Shown one piece after another: positions 22,830 to 30,283 of a stretch of DNA of 32,754 nucleotides. The stretch covers positions 23,959 through 56,712 of the forward strand of contig DIUD01000018.1 in NCBI GenBank assembly GCA_002428225.1, written 5' to 3'. Source of the DNA: Roseovarius sp. UBA6167 (lineage in GTDB: Bacteria > Pseudomonadota > Alphaproteobacteria > Rhodobacterales > Rhodobacteraceae). Position 1 is the stretch's first letter; each line of letters opens with the position of its first letter. Position numbers and translations under genes: made by a program. The notes below the pieces were generated by a model. It saw only the letters and a program-made list of their open reading frames with translations. It was not told the DNA's origin and did not search any database.

Positions 22830-24110
22830 TTACCATTTGCGCTCGAACTTGCTGCGCAGATAGATGGCGACGGCGTTCATCGTGATCAGGAAGGTCAGCA
22901 GCACCAGGATAGCAGCGGATGTGCGGCTGACAAACCCGCGTTCGGGACTGTCGGCCCAGATGAAGATCTGGGTGGGCAGGGCGGTGGCGCTGTCAAACGG
23001 CGACGACGGTGCCGAGGTGATGAAGGCGTTCATCCCGATCAGCAGCAGTGGCGCGGTCTCGCCCAGGGCCTGCGCCAGCCCGATGATCGTGCCGGTAAGG
23101 ATGCCGGGCATCGCGAGCGGCAGCACATGGCCGAACACCACCTGATGCCTGGAGGCCCCCACGCCAAGCGCCGCCTCGCGGATCGAGGGCGGCACCGCCT
23201 TGAGTGCCGCGCGCGTGGCGATGATGATGGTCGGCATGGTCATCAGCGCAAGCGTCATCCCCCCTACGATCGGCGCCGAGCGCGGCATCCCGAGCCAGCC
23301 GATGAACACCGCCAGCGCGAGCAGGCCAAAGACAACCGAGGGCACGGCGGCGAGGTTGTTGATATTGACCTCGATGAGATCGCTCCATCGGTTTCTGGGG
23401 GCGAATTCCTCCAGGTAGATCGCCGCGCCGATCCCGAGCGGGAACGAGATCAGAAAACACACCAGCAGCGCCCAGAACGACCCCACCAGCGCGCCCTTGA
23501 GACCCGCAAGCTCTGGAAAGCGCGAATCCGCGTTGGTGATGAGGCCCCAGTTGATCGGCTGGCTGATCTTGCCCGCCGCGTCGAGCGCGTCGAACCAGGC
23601 GATTTCGCGATCGTTCACGCGGCGCAACTGTTCGGGCGTCTCGCGTTTCACAAGACCCTTGGCCAACTGGTCGAAAGGGTCCGAAACAGGAACCCTGAGC
23701 GTCACGGTCTGACCGATGAGCGAATGGTCGGCCGCCACCATGTCGCGCAACTGGAACTGCGCGCCGTTGGAAAACACATTTTGCAGGCGGCGCAACTCGG
23801 CGCGCCCCTCGACATCGGGGAATTCCTCTTGCAGGCTCGCCAGAAGCACCTCGCGGAACCCGCCGCGCGGCAGCTTTTCAACGGAAACCTCCGCTGGGTC
23901 CACATAGACCTCGATGGTGATATGGGTCTGGACGAAGGCCTTGTAGCCCGTCACCACCAGCGAGGCGATGAGGATGAAGAGCATCAGCGCGGCAAAGCTG
24001 ATCGCGGCAAGGCCGAGGCCCTGAAGCACCACCTGCTTGCGGTTGCGCCGTTTCACGAGGTCGGAACCAGCGCCTGCGAACGGGGTTTCCTGTGCGGAGA
24101 GATCGGTCAT
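22830..24110 (-). CDS. pstA: Phosphate ABC transporter permease PstA (long form)
   Basis: 426 residues, against roughly 300 for E. coli PstA. The C-terminal half is the normal permease domain, with the EAA-type loop REAALGVGASRHQVVFGHVL and spans around it. The N-terminal extension (about 1-200) begins with a cytosolic stretch, one membrane span (LGLAAISFAALMLFILIASL) and a periplasmic region. This is the DUF3333-type extension known from alphaproteobacterial PstA. The start is 11 bases after pstC. The role of the extension in phosphate transport is not established. Confidence 0.95.
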   Translation of the reverse strand: MTDLSAQETPFAGAGSDLVKRRNRKQVVLQGLGLAAISFAALMLFILIASLVVTGYKAFVQTHITIEVYVDPAEVSVEKLPRGGFREVLLASLQEEFPDVEGRAELRRLQNVFSNGAQFQLRDMVAADHSLIGQTVTLRVPVSDPFDQLAKGLVKRETPEQLRRVNDREIAWFDALDAAGKISQPINWGLITNADSRFPELAGLKGALVGSFWALLVCFLISFPLGIGAAIYLEEFAPRNRWSDLIEVNINNLAAVPSVVFGLLALAVFIGWLGMPRSAPIVGGMTLALMTMPTIIIATRAALKAVPPSIREAALGVGASRHQVVFGHVLPLAMPGILTGTIIGLAQALGETAPLLLIGMNAFITSAPSSPFDSATALPTQIFIWADSPERGFVSRTSAAILVLLTFLITMNAVAIYLRSKFERKW

Positions 24111-24121
24111 TGGCCTAATCC

Positions 24122-25495
24122 TCAATCGTAGGCTTCACGGTATTTGCGCACGATGCGCAGCGCGAATACGTTGATCACCAGCGTGACGAGAAACAGCATC
24201 ATCCCGAGCGCGAAGGCGGCAAGCGTCTTGGGGTTGTCGAACGAGGTATCGCCGATCAGCAACGTGACGATCTGAACGGTGACGGTGGTCACGCTGTCGA
24301 GCGGGTTGATCGTCATCTTGGCGATGAGACCCGCCGCCATGACCACGATCATCGTCTCGCCGATGGCGCGGCTCACCGCCAGCAGGATACCGCCGACGAT
24401 GCCGGGAATTGCCGCCGGAAACAGCACGTTGAGCATCATTTCCGCCCGCGTCGCCCCCAGCCCGAGCGCCCCGTCGCGCAGGCTCTGCGGCACCGCCGAG
24501 AGCGCGTCATCGGCAAAGGACGATATGAACGGGATCAGCATGATCCCCATCACGCCGCCCGCGGCAAGCGCGATATTGGGCGAGACCTCGATGCCGATGG
24601 CCGCGAAGAAACTGCGCATCGCCGGGGCCACGACAAGGATGGCGAAAAAGCCATAGACCACGGTGGGCACGCCCGCGAGGATCTCGAGGAAGGGCTTGGC
24701 GACGGCGCGGAACCGCTTGGGCGCGAATTCATTGAGATAGATCGCGGACATGAGACCCACCGGCACCGCGACAAAGAGCGCGATGACGGTGATCACCAAC
24801 GTGCCAAGCATCACCGGCAACCAGCCAAACGCGCCAGCGGCCGCAACCTGATCCTCGCGCAGCGGGATCTGCGGCTCCCAATTGGTGCCGAACAGGAACT
24901 CGGTCACCGGAACCTTGGCAAAGAAACGTGCCGTCTCGAAAGCCAGCGACGCGACGATCCCGATGGTCACGAATATCGCCACGACCGAACAGAAGATCAT
25001 CAGCCCGGAGATGATCCGCTCGACCCCGTGGCGCGCGCGGAACTCGGCCGCGACCTTGCGGCGGCTGAACACGATCAGCGTCAGCGACAGCACCAGAACG
25101 ATGACCAGAAGCAACTGATCGGCGCGCGCATTGAGCGCAAGATACCGCTCTGCGGCGTCGAATTTCCACTGCTCCGGCGTGCCGAACACCGCCCCGCGCG
25201 ACAGCGACTTGATCTCCGCCACGATGAGCTGCACCTCGCCGGTGCCAAGACCGTCCAGACGCTCGGAAATCCCGCCCTTGAGAGCCGCATCAATCACCGG
25301 CCCCTGAAGAACCACCCACAACAGTATGAAAACAAGGACCGGCACAAGCACGGTCAGAAGCGAATAAAACCCGTGAAAGCCTTCAAGCGAGTGAAGCCGG
25401 GCACCATCGGCGCGCATGGCAGAGGCGGCCTGCCGGTTCCACAGATAGCCCGCGATGGCCAGCACGAAGAGACAGAGAAAGGCGGCGGTGGTCAT
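24122..25495 (-). CDS. pstC: Phosphate ABC transporter permease PstC (long form)
   Basis: 457 residues, longer than the ~320 of E. coli PstC. An N-terminal region with spans at about 3-22 and 42-65 plus a soluble part to about 170 precedes the conserved permease domain. The latter is recognisable by PLREDQVAAAGAFGWLPVML, LNEFAPKRFRAVAKPFLEIL and the EAA loop LRDGALGLGATRAEMMLNVL. I chose the ATG at 25493-25495 (MTTAAFLCLF) with a GGAAGGAAAGGAAAC-type purine-rich leader upstream; longer starts would run through the stem-loop. It forms the membrane channel with PstA. Confidence 0.95.
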   Translation of the reverse strand: MTTAAFLCLFVLAIAGYLWNRQAASAMRADGARLHSLEGFHGFYSLLTVLVPVLVFILLWVVLQGPVIDAALKGGISERLDGLGTGEVQLIVAEIKSLSRGAVFGTPEQWKFDAAERYLALNARADQLLLVIVLVLSLTLIVFSRRKVAAEFRARHGVERIISGLMIFCSVVAIFVTIGIVASLAFETARFFAKVPVTEFLFGTNWEPQIPLREDQVAAAGAFGWLPVMLGTLVITVIALFVAVPVGLMSAIYLNEFAPKRFRAVAKPFLEILAGVPTVVYGFFAILVVAPAMRSFFAAIGIEVSPNIALAAGGVMGIMLIPFISSFADDALSAVPQSLRDGALGLGATRAEMMLNVLFPAAIPGIVGGILLAVSRAIGETMIVVMAAGLIAKMTINPLDSVTTVTVQIVTLLIGDTSFDNPKTLAAFALGMMLFLVTLVINVFALRIVRKYREAYD

Positions 25496-25522
25496 GGCAT
25501 GGTCTTTCGGGAAGGAAAGGAA

Positions 25523-25548
25523 ACCGCCCGGCGAAAGGGCCGGGCGGT
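25523..25548 (-). terminator. Strong stem-loop between pstS and pstC
   Basis: ACCGCCCGGC and GCCGGGCGGT form a perfect 10-bp GC-rich stem with a six-base loop. On the minus strand it is followed by TTTCCTTTCC, and it lies between the pstS stop and the pstC start. It probably ends part of the transcripts, or protects the pstS 3' end, so that the binding protein is made in excess over the permease. Confidence 0.65.
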
Positions 25549-25565
25549 CATGGGTCTGATCCAGC

Positions 25566-26621
25566 TTATGACTGGGGAGCCGCCATCGGTTCACCTTTGA
25601 TTACGGCCTGCTGCGTCTTTTCACGCACATCTTCAGGCAGCACGACCATGCCGCGCTCGGACAGATAGCCGCCCGGCTCCATCGCGTCATCGGACATGTA
25701 TTCCTCGATGAACTCCTGAAGGTTCGGGATCACGCCGCGATGCGCGTTCTTCACGTAGAAGTAAAGCGGACGCGAGATTGGGTAGGAGAAATCGCCGATC
25801 GTGTCGCCCGAGGGCGCGACGCCGTTGATGTTGACCGCCTTGAGCGCATCGAGGTTCTCATAAAGGAACGAGTAGCCAAAGATGCCCATGGCGTTCGGAT
25901 CGGCATTGAGGCGCTGAACGATCAGGTTGTCGTTCTCGCCCGCGTCGATAAAGGGACCGTCCTGACGGATCAGCGAGCACTTTTCCTTGACGGCGGTCTT
26001 GTAGGCGTCGCCATCGGCCTGCTTGAGCGCCTTCATCGCCGGGCGCGCTTCACAGCCGGGATGCATGGCCAGTTCCACGAATGCGTCGCGCGTGCCCGAG
26101 GTCGGCGGCGGGCCATAGGCGAGGATCGCGATGTCGGGCAGGCTGGCGTCGATGTCGGACCATTTCTTGTTGGGATTGGCGACCCAGCCATCGGCGGTCG
26201 GCACTTCGGCGGCCAGCGCAAGGAACACCTGCTCCAGCGTCAGATCCCAATCGTTGGGCGCGGCGCGCGAAATCGCGATCGACAGGCCGTCATAGCCGAT
26301 CAGCGCCTCGGTCACGTCGGTCACGCCGTTCGCGACGCAGAGATCCCATTCCGACGCTTTCATCGCGCGCGAGGCGCCGGTGAGGTCGGGATGTCCTTCG
26401 CCGATGCCGCCGCAGAAAATCTTCATGCCGCCGCCGGTGCCGGTCGATTCGACGATGGGCGAGGGCGCGCCGGTGTTGTTGGTAAACTGCTCGGCCACGG
26501 CCTGAGTGTAGGGGAACACGGTTGAAGAGCCGACGATGCGGATCTCGTCGCGCGCCTGCGCGGCTGTTGCGGCCACTGCGGCAAGGGCAGCAGCGGAAAC
26601 GGTGGTTTTCAGAAGGGTCAT
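25566..26621 (-). CDS. pstS: Periplasmic phosphate-binding protein PstS
   Basis: 351 residues. Signal peptide MTLLKTTVSAAALAAVAATA then AQA, followed by the mature start RDEIRIVGSSTVFPYTQAVA. GSSTV is the first phosphate-binding loop. Further ligand segments are STGTGGGMKIFC and the TSGTRDAF loop. This is the longer alphaproteobacterial/cyanobacterial-like PstS type with NPKKxW-like NPNKKWSDID. It delivers phosphate to PstCA. The PHO box lies about 80 bases upstream of its start, making it the first gene under direct PhoB control, with pstC-A-B, phoU and phoB downstream. Confidence 0.96.
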   Translation of the reverse strand: MTLLKTTVSAAALAAVAATAAQARDEIRIVGSSTVFPYTQAVAEQFTNNTGAPSPIVESTGTGGGMKIFCGGIGEGHPDLTGASRAMKASEWDLCVANGVTDVTEALIGYDGLSIAISRAAPNDWDLTLEQVFLALAAEVPTADGWVANPNKKWSDIDASLPDIAILAYGPPPTSGTRDAFVELAMHPGCEARPAMKALKQADGDAYKTAVKEKCSLIRQDGPFIDAGENDNLIVQRLNADPNAMGIFGYSFLYENLDALKAVNINGVAPSGDTIGDFSYPISRPLYFYVKNAHRGVIPNLQEFIEEYMSDDAMEPGGYLSERGMVVLPEDVREKTQQAVIKGEPMAAPQS

Positions 26622-26650
26622 GGATAGCTCCCTGAGTACGGTTTCATGAC

Positions 26651-26668
26651 GGCCGCGAGGGTGCGGCC
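26651..26668 (-). other. Hairpin in the pstS 5' leader
   Basis: GGCCGC and GCGGCC pair perfectly around GAGGGT, between the PHO box and the pstS start. Possible leader structure; no function assigned. Confidence 0.3.
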
Positions 26669-26702
26669 TGTCGGCCCCCCTGCTAGGCGGTTTAAGCAAC
26701 GC

Positions 26703-26735
26703 TTCTGTTACATTTTTATAACGATTTTATGACAG
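26703..26735 (-). promoter_or_regulatory. PHO box: three 11-base direct repeats before pstS
   Basis: On the minus strand the repeats read CTGTCATAAAA (26725-26735), TCGTTATAAAA (26714-26724) and ATGTAACAGAA (26703-26713). The first half-site matches the PhoB consensus CTGTCAT exactly and the next two are weaker, each keeping the AT-rich four-base spacer. The 11-base period equals one helical turn, as in known PHO boxes. TTAAAC about 10 bases downstream could be the -10. Confidence 0.8.
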
Positions 26736-26763
26736 ACTATAGATTGGGGACGAAAAAGCGGTC

Positions 26764-27804
26764 TCACCTGGTCCAGCGCGGCAGGATCACGGTAAATGTG
26801 CTGCCCTTCCCCGGCTCCGACGCGATCCGAAGCCGCCCGCGATGGCGGTTGACGATATGCTTGACGATGGCAAGGCCAAGCCCGGTGCCCCCCATCGCGC
26901 GCGAGCGATGCGTATCGACGCGATAAAACCGCTCGGTCAGGCGCGGGATGTGCAGCGGGTCGATGCCGGGGCCATGATCGCGCACGCTGGCGACGATGGC
27001 AGGCACCCGAAGCGTGGCATCGAGCGCGTGGCTCTCCAGCGTGATCTCGACACGGTTGCCCGTGCCGCCATATTTGATCGCGTTCTCCAGCAGATTGGTA
27101 AAGACCTGCTGCAATTGGTCGGCATTACCGGGAACGATCAGCCCCGGCCCGCTCTCGAACTGCACGGCGCAGTCGTGCTCTCGCGCCAGAGGCCGCAACA
27201 TCGTCATGACCGTGCCCATGATGGCGGCCAGATCGACCGGCTCGCGCGGGCGCACACGCTCCTCGCCCTCGACCCGGCTCAGCGACAGAAGGTCATGCAC
27301 CAGCCGCTCCATCCGCGCCGCCTCGCGCGCCATGATGCCCAGAAAGCGGTCGATCGCGGCCTGATCGTGGCGGGCGGGACCTTGCAGCGTCTCGATGAAT
27401 CCCATCAGCGAGGTGAGCGGCGTGCGCAACTCGTGGCTGACATTGGCGACGAAATCGCGGCGCATCTGCGCGGCCTGCTCGCGCTCGGTCAGGTCCTCGA
27501 AAGAGACCAGCACGCCGCGCGCCGCGGCCCCTGCATCGACATGCGCCACATGCACCTGAAAGGTGCTGTCGCGGCCCCCTTCCGATGTGAGGAAGACGGT
27601 GCGCCGCGCTTGCCCGTCGCGCGCCGTCTGCTCGATCGCCTCGAGCACGTCGGGCTGGCGCAGCGCGGTCAGGAAATGCCGCCCCTCGATCCCCTGCCCC
27701 AGCATCTCGCATGCTGCCGCATTGGCGGCATGGATGCGCTCGTCCGGCCCGATGAGCAGCGCCGCAAAGGGCATTCCCGCCAGGACCGAGGCAAAGCCCT
27801 GCAT
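26764..27804 (-). CDS. phoR: Phosphate regulon sensor kinase PhoR without membrane segments
   Basis: 346 residues. A PAS domain (about 5-115, starting FAALLIGPDERIHAANAAAC) is followed by the histidine-kinase dimerisation domain with FVANVSHELRTPLTSLMGFI (phospho-accepting His in SHELRTPL). The ATPase domain has the N box LLENAIKYG, G1 DHGPGI, F box ERFYRVD and G2 GGTGLGLAIV. Unlike E. coli PhoR there is no hydrophobic N-terminal span, so it should be soluble or held at the membrane by partners such as PhoU/PstB. It lies upstream of the PHO box, directly after the gamma-carbonic anhydrase gene (6 bases), so its basal expression probably comes from the gmk side. Confidence 0.94.
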   Translation of the reverse strand: MQGFASVLAGMPFAALLIGPDERIHAANAAACEMLGQGIEGRHFLTALRQPDVLEAIEQTARDGQARRTVFLTSEGGRDSTFQVHVAHVDAGAAARGVLVSFEDLTEREQAAQMRRDFVANVSHELRTPLTSLMGFIETLQGPARHDQAAIDRFLGIMAREAARMERLVHDLLSLSRVEGEERVRPREPVDLAAIMGTVMTMLRPLAREHDCAVQFESGPGLIVPGNADQLQQVFTNLLENAIKYGGTGNRVEITLESHALDATLRVPAIVASVRDHGPGIDPLHIPRLTERFYRVDTHRSRAMGGTGLGLAIVKHIVNRHRGRLRIASEPGKGSTFTVILPRWTR

Positions 27805-27810
27805 CGCCCG

Positions 27811-28332
27811 TCAGACCGGCGTCAACCCGGCGCGAAACCGGCGCATGTTCTTCTGGTAGTTTTGCGCCGAGGCCCGCAGGCGGGCAATCGCCGCATCGTC
27901 GAGCGCGCGCACGACCCGCCCCGGCGCTCCCATGACAAGGCTGCCATCGGGGATCTCCTTGCCCTCGGTGACGAGCGCGCCCGCGCCGATGAGGCAATTG
28001 CGCCCGATCCGCGCGCCATTGAGCACGGTCGCCCCCATCCCGATGAGAGAATTCCCGCCGATGGTGCAGCCGTGCAGCATCACCTTGTGGCCGATGGTGC
28101 AGCCCGCCCCGATCACAAGCGGATAGCCCATGTCGGTATGCATCACCGTGTCTTCCTGGACGTTCGTGCCCGCGCCGATATGGATCACCTCGTTGTCGCC
28201 GCGCAAGCACGCGCCGAACCAGACCGAGGCCCCGGCCTCGAGCACCACCTTGCCGATCACATTGGCATCGGGGGCGACCCAGCTATCGGGGTCGATCTTC
28301 GGCGCGTGGCCGTCAAGTGCGTAGATGGTCAT
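27811..28332 (-). CDS. Gamma-carbonic anhydrase-like hexapeptide protein (YrdA/PaaY type)
   Basis: 173 residues forming a left-handed beta-helix of hexapeptide repeats (for example VIGAGCTIGHKVMLHGC and LIGMGATVLNGARIGRNC). The metal-ligand histidines of gamma-carbonic anhydrases are present: His in TVMHTDMG, His in TIGHKVMLHG and the second His of that segment. Arg and Asp in LRGDNEVIHIG and the Gln of NVQEDT are also typical. Many YrdA-group proteins bind zinc but show little anhydrase activity, so catalysis is not assured. The ATG overlaps the gmk stop by four bases and phoR follows after six, suggesting one gmk-gammaCA-phoR message. Confidence 0.92.
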   Translation of the reverse strand: MTIYALDGHAPKIDPDSWVAPDANVIGKVVLEAGASVWFGACLRGDNEVIHIGAGTNVQEDTVMHTDMGYPLVIGAGCTIGHKVMLHGCTIGGNSLIGMGATVLNGARIGRNCLIGAGALVTEGKEIPDGSLVMGAPGRVVRALDDAAIARLRASAQNYQKNMRRFRAGLTPV

Positions 28333-28970
28333 TGCATCTCCTCGAATTCGGCGTGCAGCGCACGCACATGGTCAGTGAGCCAGGGTTGCTGCGTCCGGCG
28401 CAGCCGCGCCGCCTCGATGATGGTTCCGAGCCGCGCCTCGGTTGCGTCAAGATCCTCGTTGACCAGCACGAAATCATAGCCGTCCCAATGGCTGATCTCG
28501 TCCCAGCTCCTCTGCATCCGTCGCGCGATCACCTCGGGCGCATCCTGCCCGCGCTCGCGCAACCGCCGGTGCAGCTCGCGGATCGAGGGCGGCAAGAGGA
28601 AAATCGACAGCGTATGCGCACCAAGCGCCGAGTTGCGGATCTGCTGTGCGCCCTGCCAGTCGATGTCGAACAGCACATCGCGTCCGGCATCGATCGCCGT
28701 CTGCACGAGCGCCTTGGGCGAGCCGTAGAAATTGCCGAAGACATGCGCGTGCTCGAGCATCTCGCCCGCCGCGACCTCGCGCTTGAACGCCTCCTCGGTC
28801 AGGAAATGATAATCCCGCCCATCCACTTCGCCCGGTCGCGCAGCGCGCGTCGTGGCCGAGACCGAAAAGCTCAAACTCGGATCCCGGTCGCGCAACCGCC
28901 GCGCAAGCGTGGATTTGCCCGCGCCCGAGGGCGAGGACAAGATGATGAGAAGCCCGCGCCGCACGCTCAT
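28329..28970 (-). CDS. gmk: Guanylate kinase
   Basis: 213 residues. It phosphorylates GMP to GDP with ATP. The P-loop SSPSGAGKSTLARRL (about 9-23), GMP-site residues in SATTRAARPGEVDGRDYHF and the lid region are complete. I chose the ATG at 28968-28970 (MSVRRGLLIIL), with an AAGGGCAGGG purine-rich site upstream. A longer in-frame start would add about 20 residues with no family likeness. Upstream, yicC, a frequent alphaproteobacterial partner of gmk, is absent from this window. The gene overlaps the carbonic anhydrase-like gene. Confidence 0.97.
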   Translation of the reverse strand: MSVRRGLLIILSSPSGAGKSTLARRLRDRDPSLSFSVSATTRAARPGEVDGRDYHFLTEEAFKREVAAGEMLEHAHVFGNFYGSPKALVQTAIDAGRDVLFDIDWQGAQQIRNSALGAHTLSIFLLPPSIRELHRRLRERGQDAPEVIARRMQRSWDEISHWDGYDFVLVNEDLDATEARLGTIIEAARLRRTQQPWLTDHVRALHAEFEEMQ

Positions 28971-29302
28971 GCCCTGCCCTTCCCCATGGTCGTGTCCATT
29001 CGTCCCCTCAGCCGGTTCCACATCCGGCACCGCCCTTCATCCATCAGCGCCACCAGCCCCCAAAGGGCGGCACAGCCGCAGATCGCACTCGCCGACGTGC
29101 ATGTCCGCGCCCCTCCTAGCCATTGCACGGCGGACAGGCAAGCCGGGCGCGTTATCGAGAGAGGTTAACCAGATACCGAGAATTTTAGATACATACGCGA
29201 TAAATTGTGCGAGTCTTGCGCCATCGTCCGCTCCGGCAAGCGGCCGTTCACCGGCCCCGGAGAGGTTCGGCAAGAAACACCACTGCGTTCGAGGAAGCCC
29301 AC
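28971..29302. other. Divergent gap between gmk and the PAS gene
   Basis: 332 bases without a convincing gene. The stretch 29160-29210 is AT-rich (contains GGTTAACC and TTTAGATACATACG) and probably holds the PAS gene promoter. A CTCCGG/CCGGAG dyad spans about 29231-29262. The gmk promoter must lie nearer 28980-29100, but no convincing boxes could be picked. Confidence 0.5.
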
Positions 29303-29944
29303 ATGTGGAATGATCCCGAAGAGACAACCGGCACCGGCGTCTTCGATGTCACGCGCACCGAGGCGCATCTGCGCGCCTTCCGCGCCCACTGGGAAGCCTG
29401 CCGCAACGGTCACGACGTCCCCAACCGCTCTGACATCGACCCGCGCCGGATCGAGCCGCTCCTGGCCAATGCCTTCATCGCCGAGCGCATTGCGCCCGGC
29501 GTGGTGCGGCTGCGCGTCGCGGGGATGCAACTGAGGGATCTGATGGGGATGGATGTGCGCGGGATGCCGCTGTGCAGCTTCATCGCCCCTGCCGACCGCG
29601 AGGCGTTCGCACTCCATCTGGTCGATCTCTTCGACCGGCCCGCCAGCCTTCGGCTTGCCCTGAAGATCGGCCCAGGGCCGGGGCGCCCTGCCGCGCCGCT
29701 CTCGGGCACGATGCTGCTTCTGCCCTTGCGCAGCGACCTGGGCGACGTGTCGCGCGCGCTCGGCTGCCTCGTGGTGACCCAGGGCCAGATCGGCCCTGCA
29801 ACACGCCGTTTCAGCATCGAGAACGCGCAGGTCATGCCGCTCTCGGCGCCCGCGCATCGCACCCCCTTCTCGTTGATCGAGGGCGCGCGAACCGCTCCGA
29901 AAATGGCGACCCGCCAACGCCCGCACCTCAGGCTTGTCACCTGA
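29303..29944 (+). CDS. PAS-domain protein of the PF07310 (PAS_5) type
   Basis: 213 residues. The segment from about 15 to 150, with ALRAFRAHWEA-like start (here HLRAFRAHWEACRNGHDVPN), SDIDPRRIEPLLANAFIAER, VRLRVAGMQLRDLMGMDVRG and LCSFIAPADREAF, matches the pattern of PAS_5 proteins. These are abundant in Rhodobacterales and usually have no output domain. The C-terminal ~60 residues are unstructured-looking and basic (MATRQRPHLRLVT). GAGGAAG lies nine bases before the ATG. The gene stands alone between divergent gmk and convergent DUF1330 genes. A sensory or scaffold role is inferred from the fold only. Confidence 0.8.
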   Translation: MWNDPEETTGTGVFDVTRTEAHLRAFRAHWEACRNGHDVPNRSDIDPRRIEPLLANAFIAERIAPGVVRLRVAGMQLRDLMGMDVRGMPLCSFIAPADREAFALHLVDLFDRPASLRLALKIGPGPGRPAAPLSGTMLLLPLRSDLGDVSRALGCLVVTQGQIGPATRRFSIENAQVMPLSAPAHRTPFSLIEGARTAPKMATRQRPHLRLVT

Positions 29945-29998
29945 CGGGGCATCTTGACGATCCGCGAATCGCCATGGAAAATTGCTCGCAAGCGCCGC

Positions 29999-30283
29999 TC
30001 AGGCACCATCGACGATGACAAGATCGCGACTGCTCGACGACAGCGCGAGCGGCAGGATGTGGCGATAAGCGTCGGAGTTGTAAAACGCGAGCGCGGCCTC
30101 GCGGTCGGGAAACGCGATGATCACATGGCGGTCGTGGCAATTGCCCTCGAGCACCACCTGCGCACCACCCTTGACCAGGAACCGCCCGCCGAACTTTTCG
30201 GCCAGCGCCACGGTCTGCGCGGCATAGGCCTGATAATCCTGCGGGTCGTTGACCGTGATCCGACCAATGATATAGGCGCTCAT
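29999..30283 (-). CDS. DUF1330 small dimeric alpha-beta-barrel-type protein
   Basis: 94 residues. The start MSAYIIGRITVNDPQDYQAY, the middle GGRFLVKGGAQVVLEG and the C-terminal FPDREAALAFYNSDAYRHIL are a full-length DUF1330 domain, a ferredoxin-like fold of unknown activity. Its ATG at 30281-30283 overlaps the alaS stop (ATGA), so it is translationally coupled to alanyl-tRNA synthetase. The link is probably one of position only, since the family occurs in many settings. The gene is easily missed because the frame is open far upstream through alaS. Confidence 0.88.
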   Translation of the reverse strand: MSAYIIGRITVNDPQDYQAYAAQTVALAEKFGGRFLVKGGAQVVLEGNCHDRHVIIAFPDREAALAFYNSDAYRHILPLALSSSSRDLVIVDGA

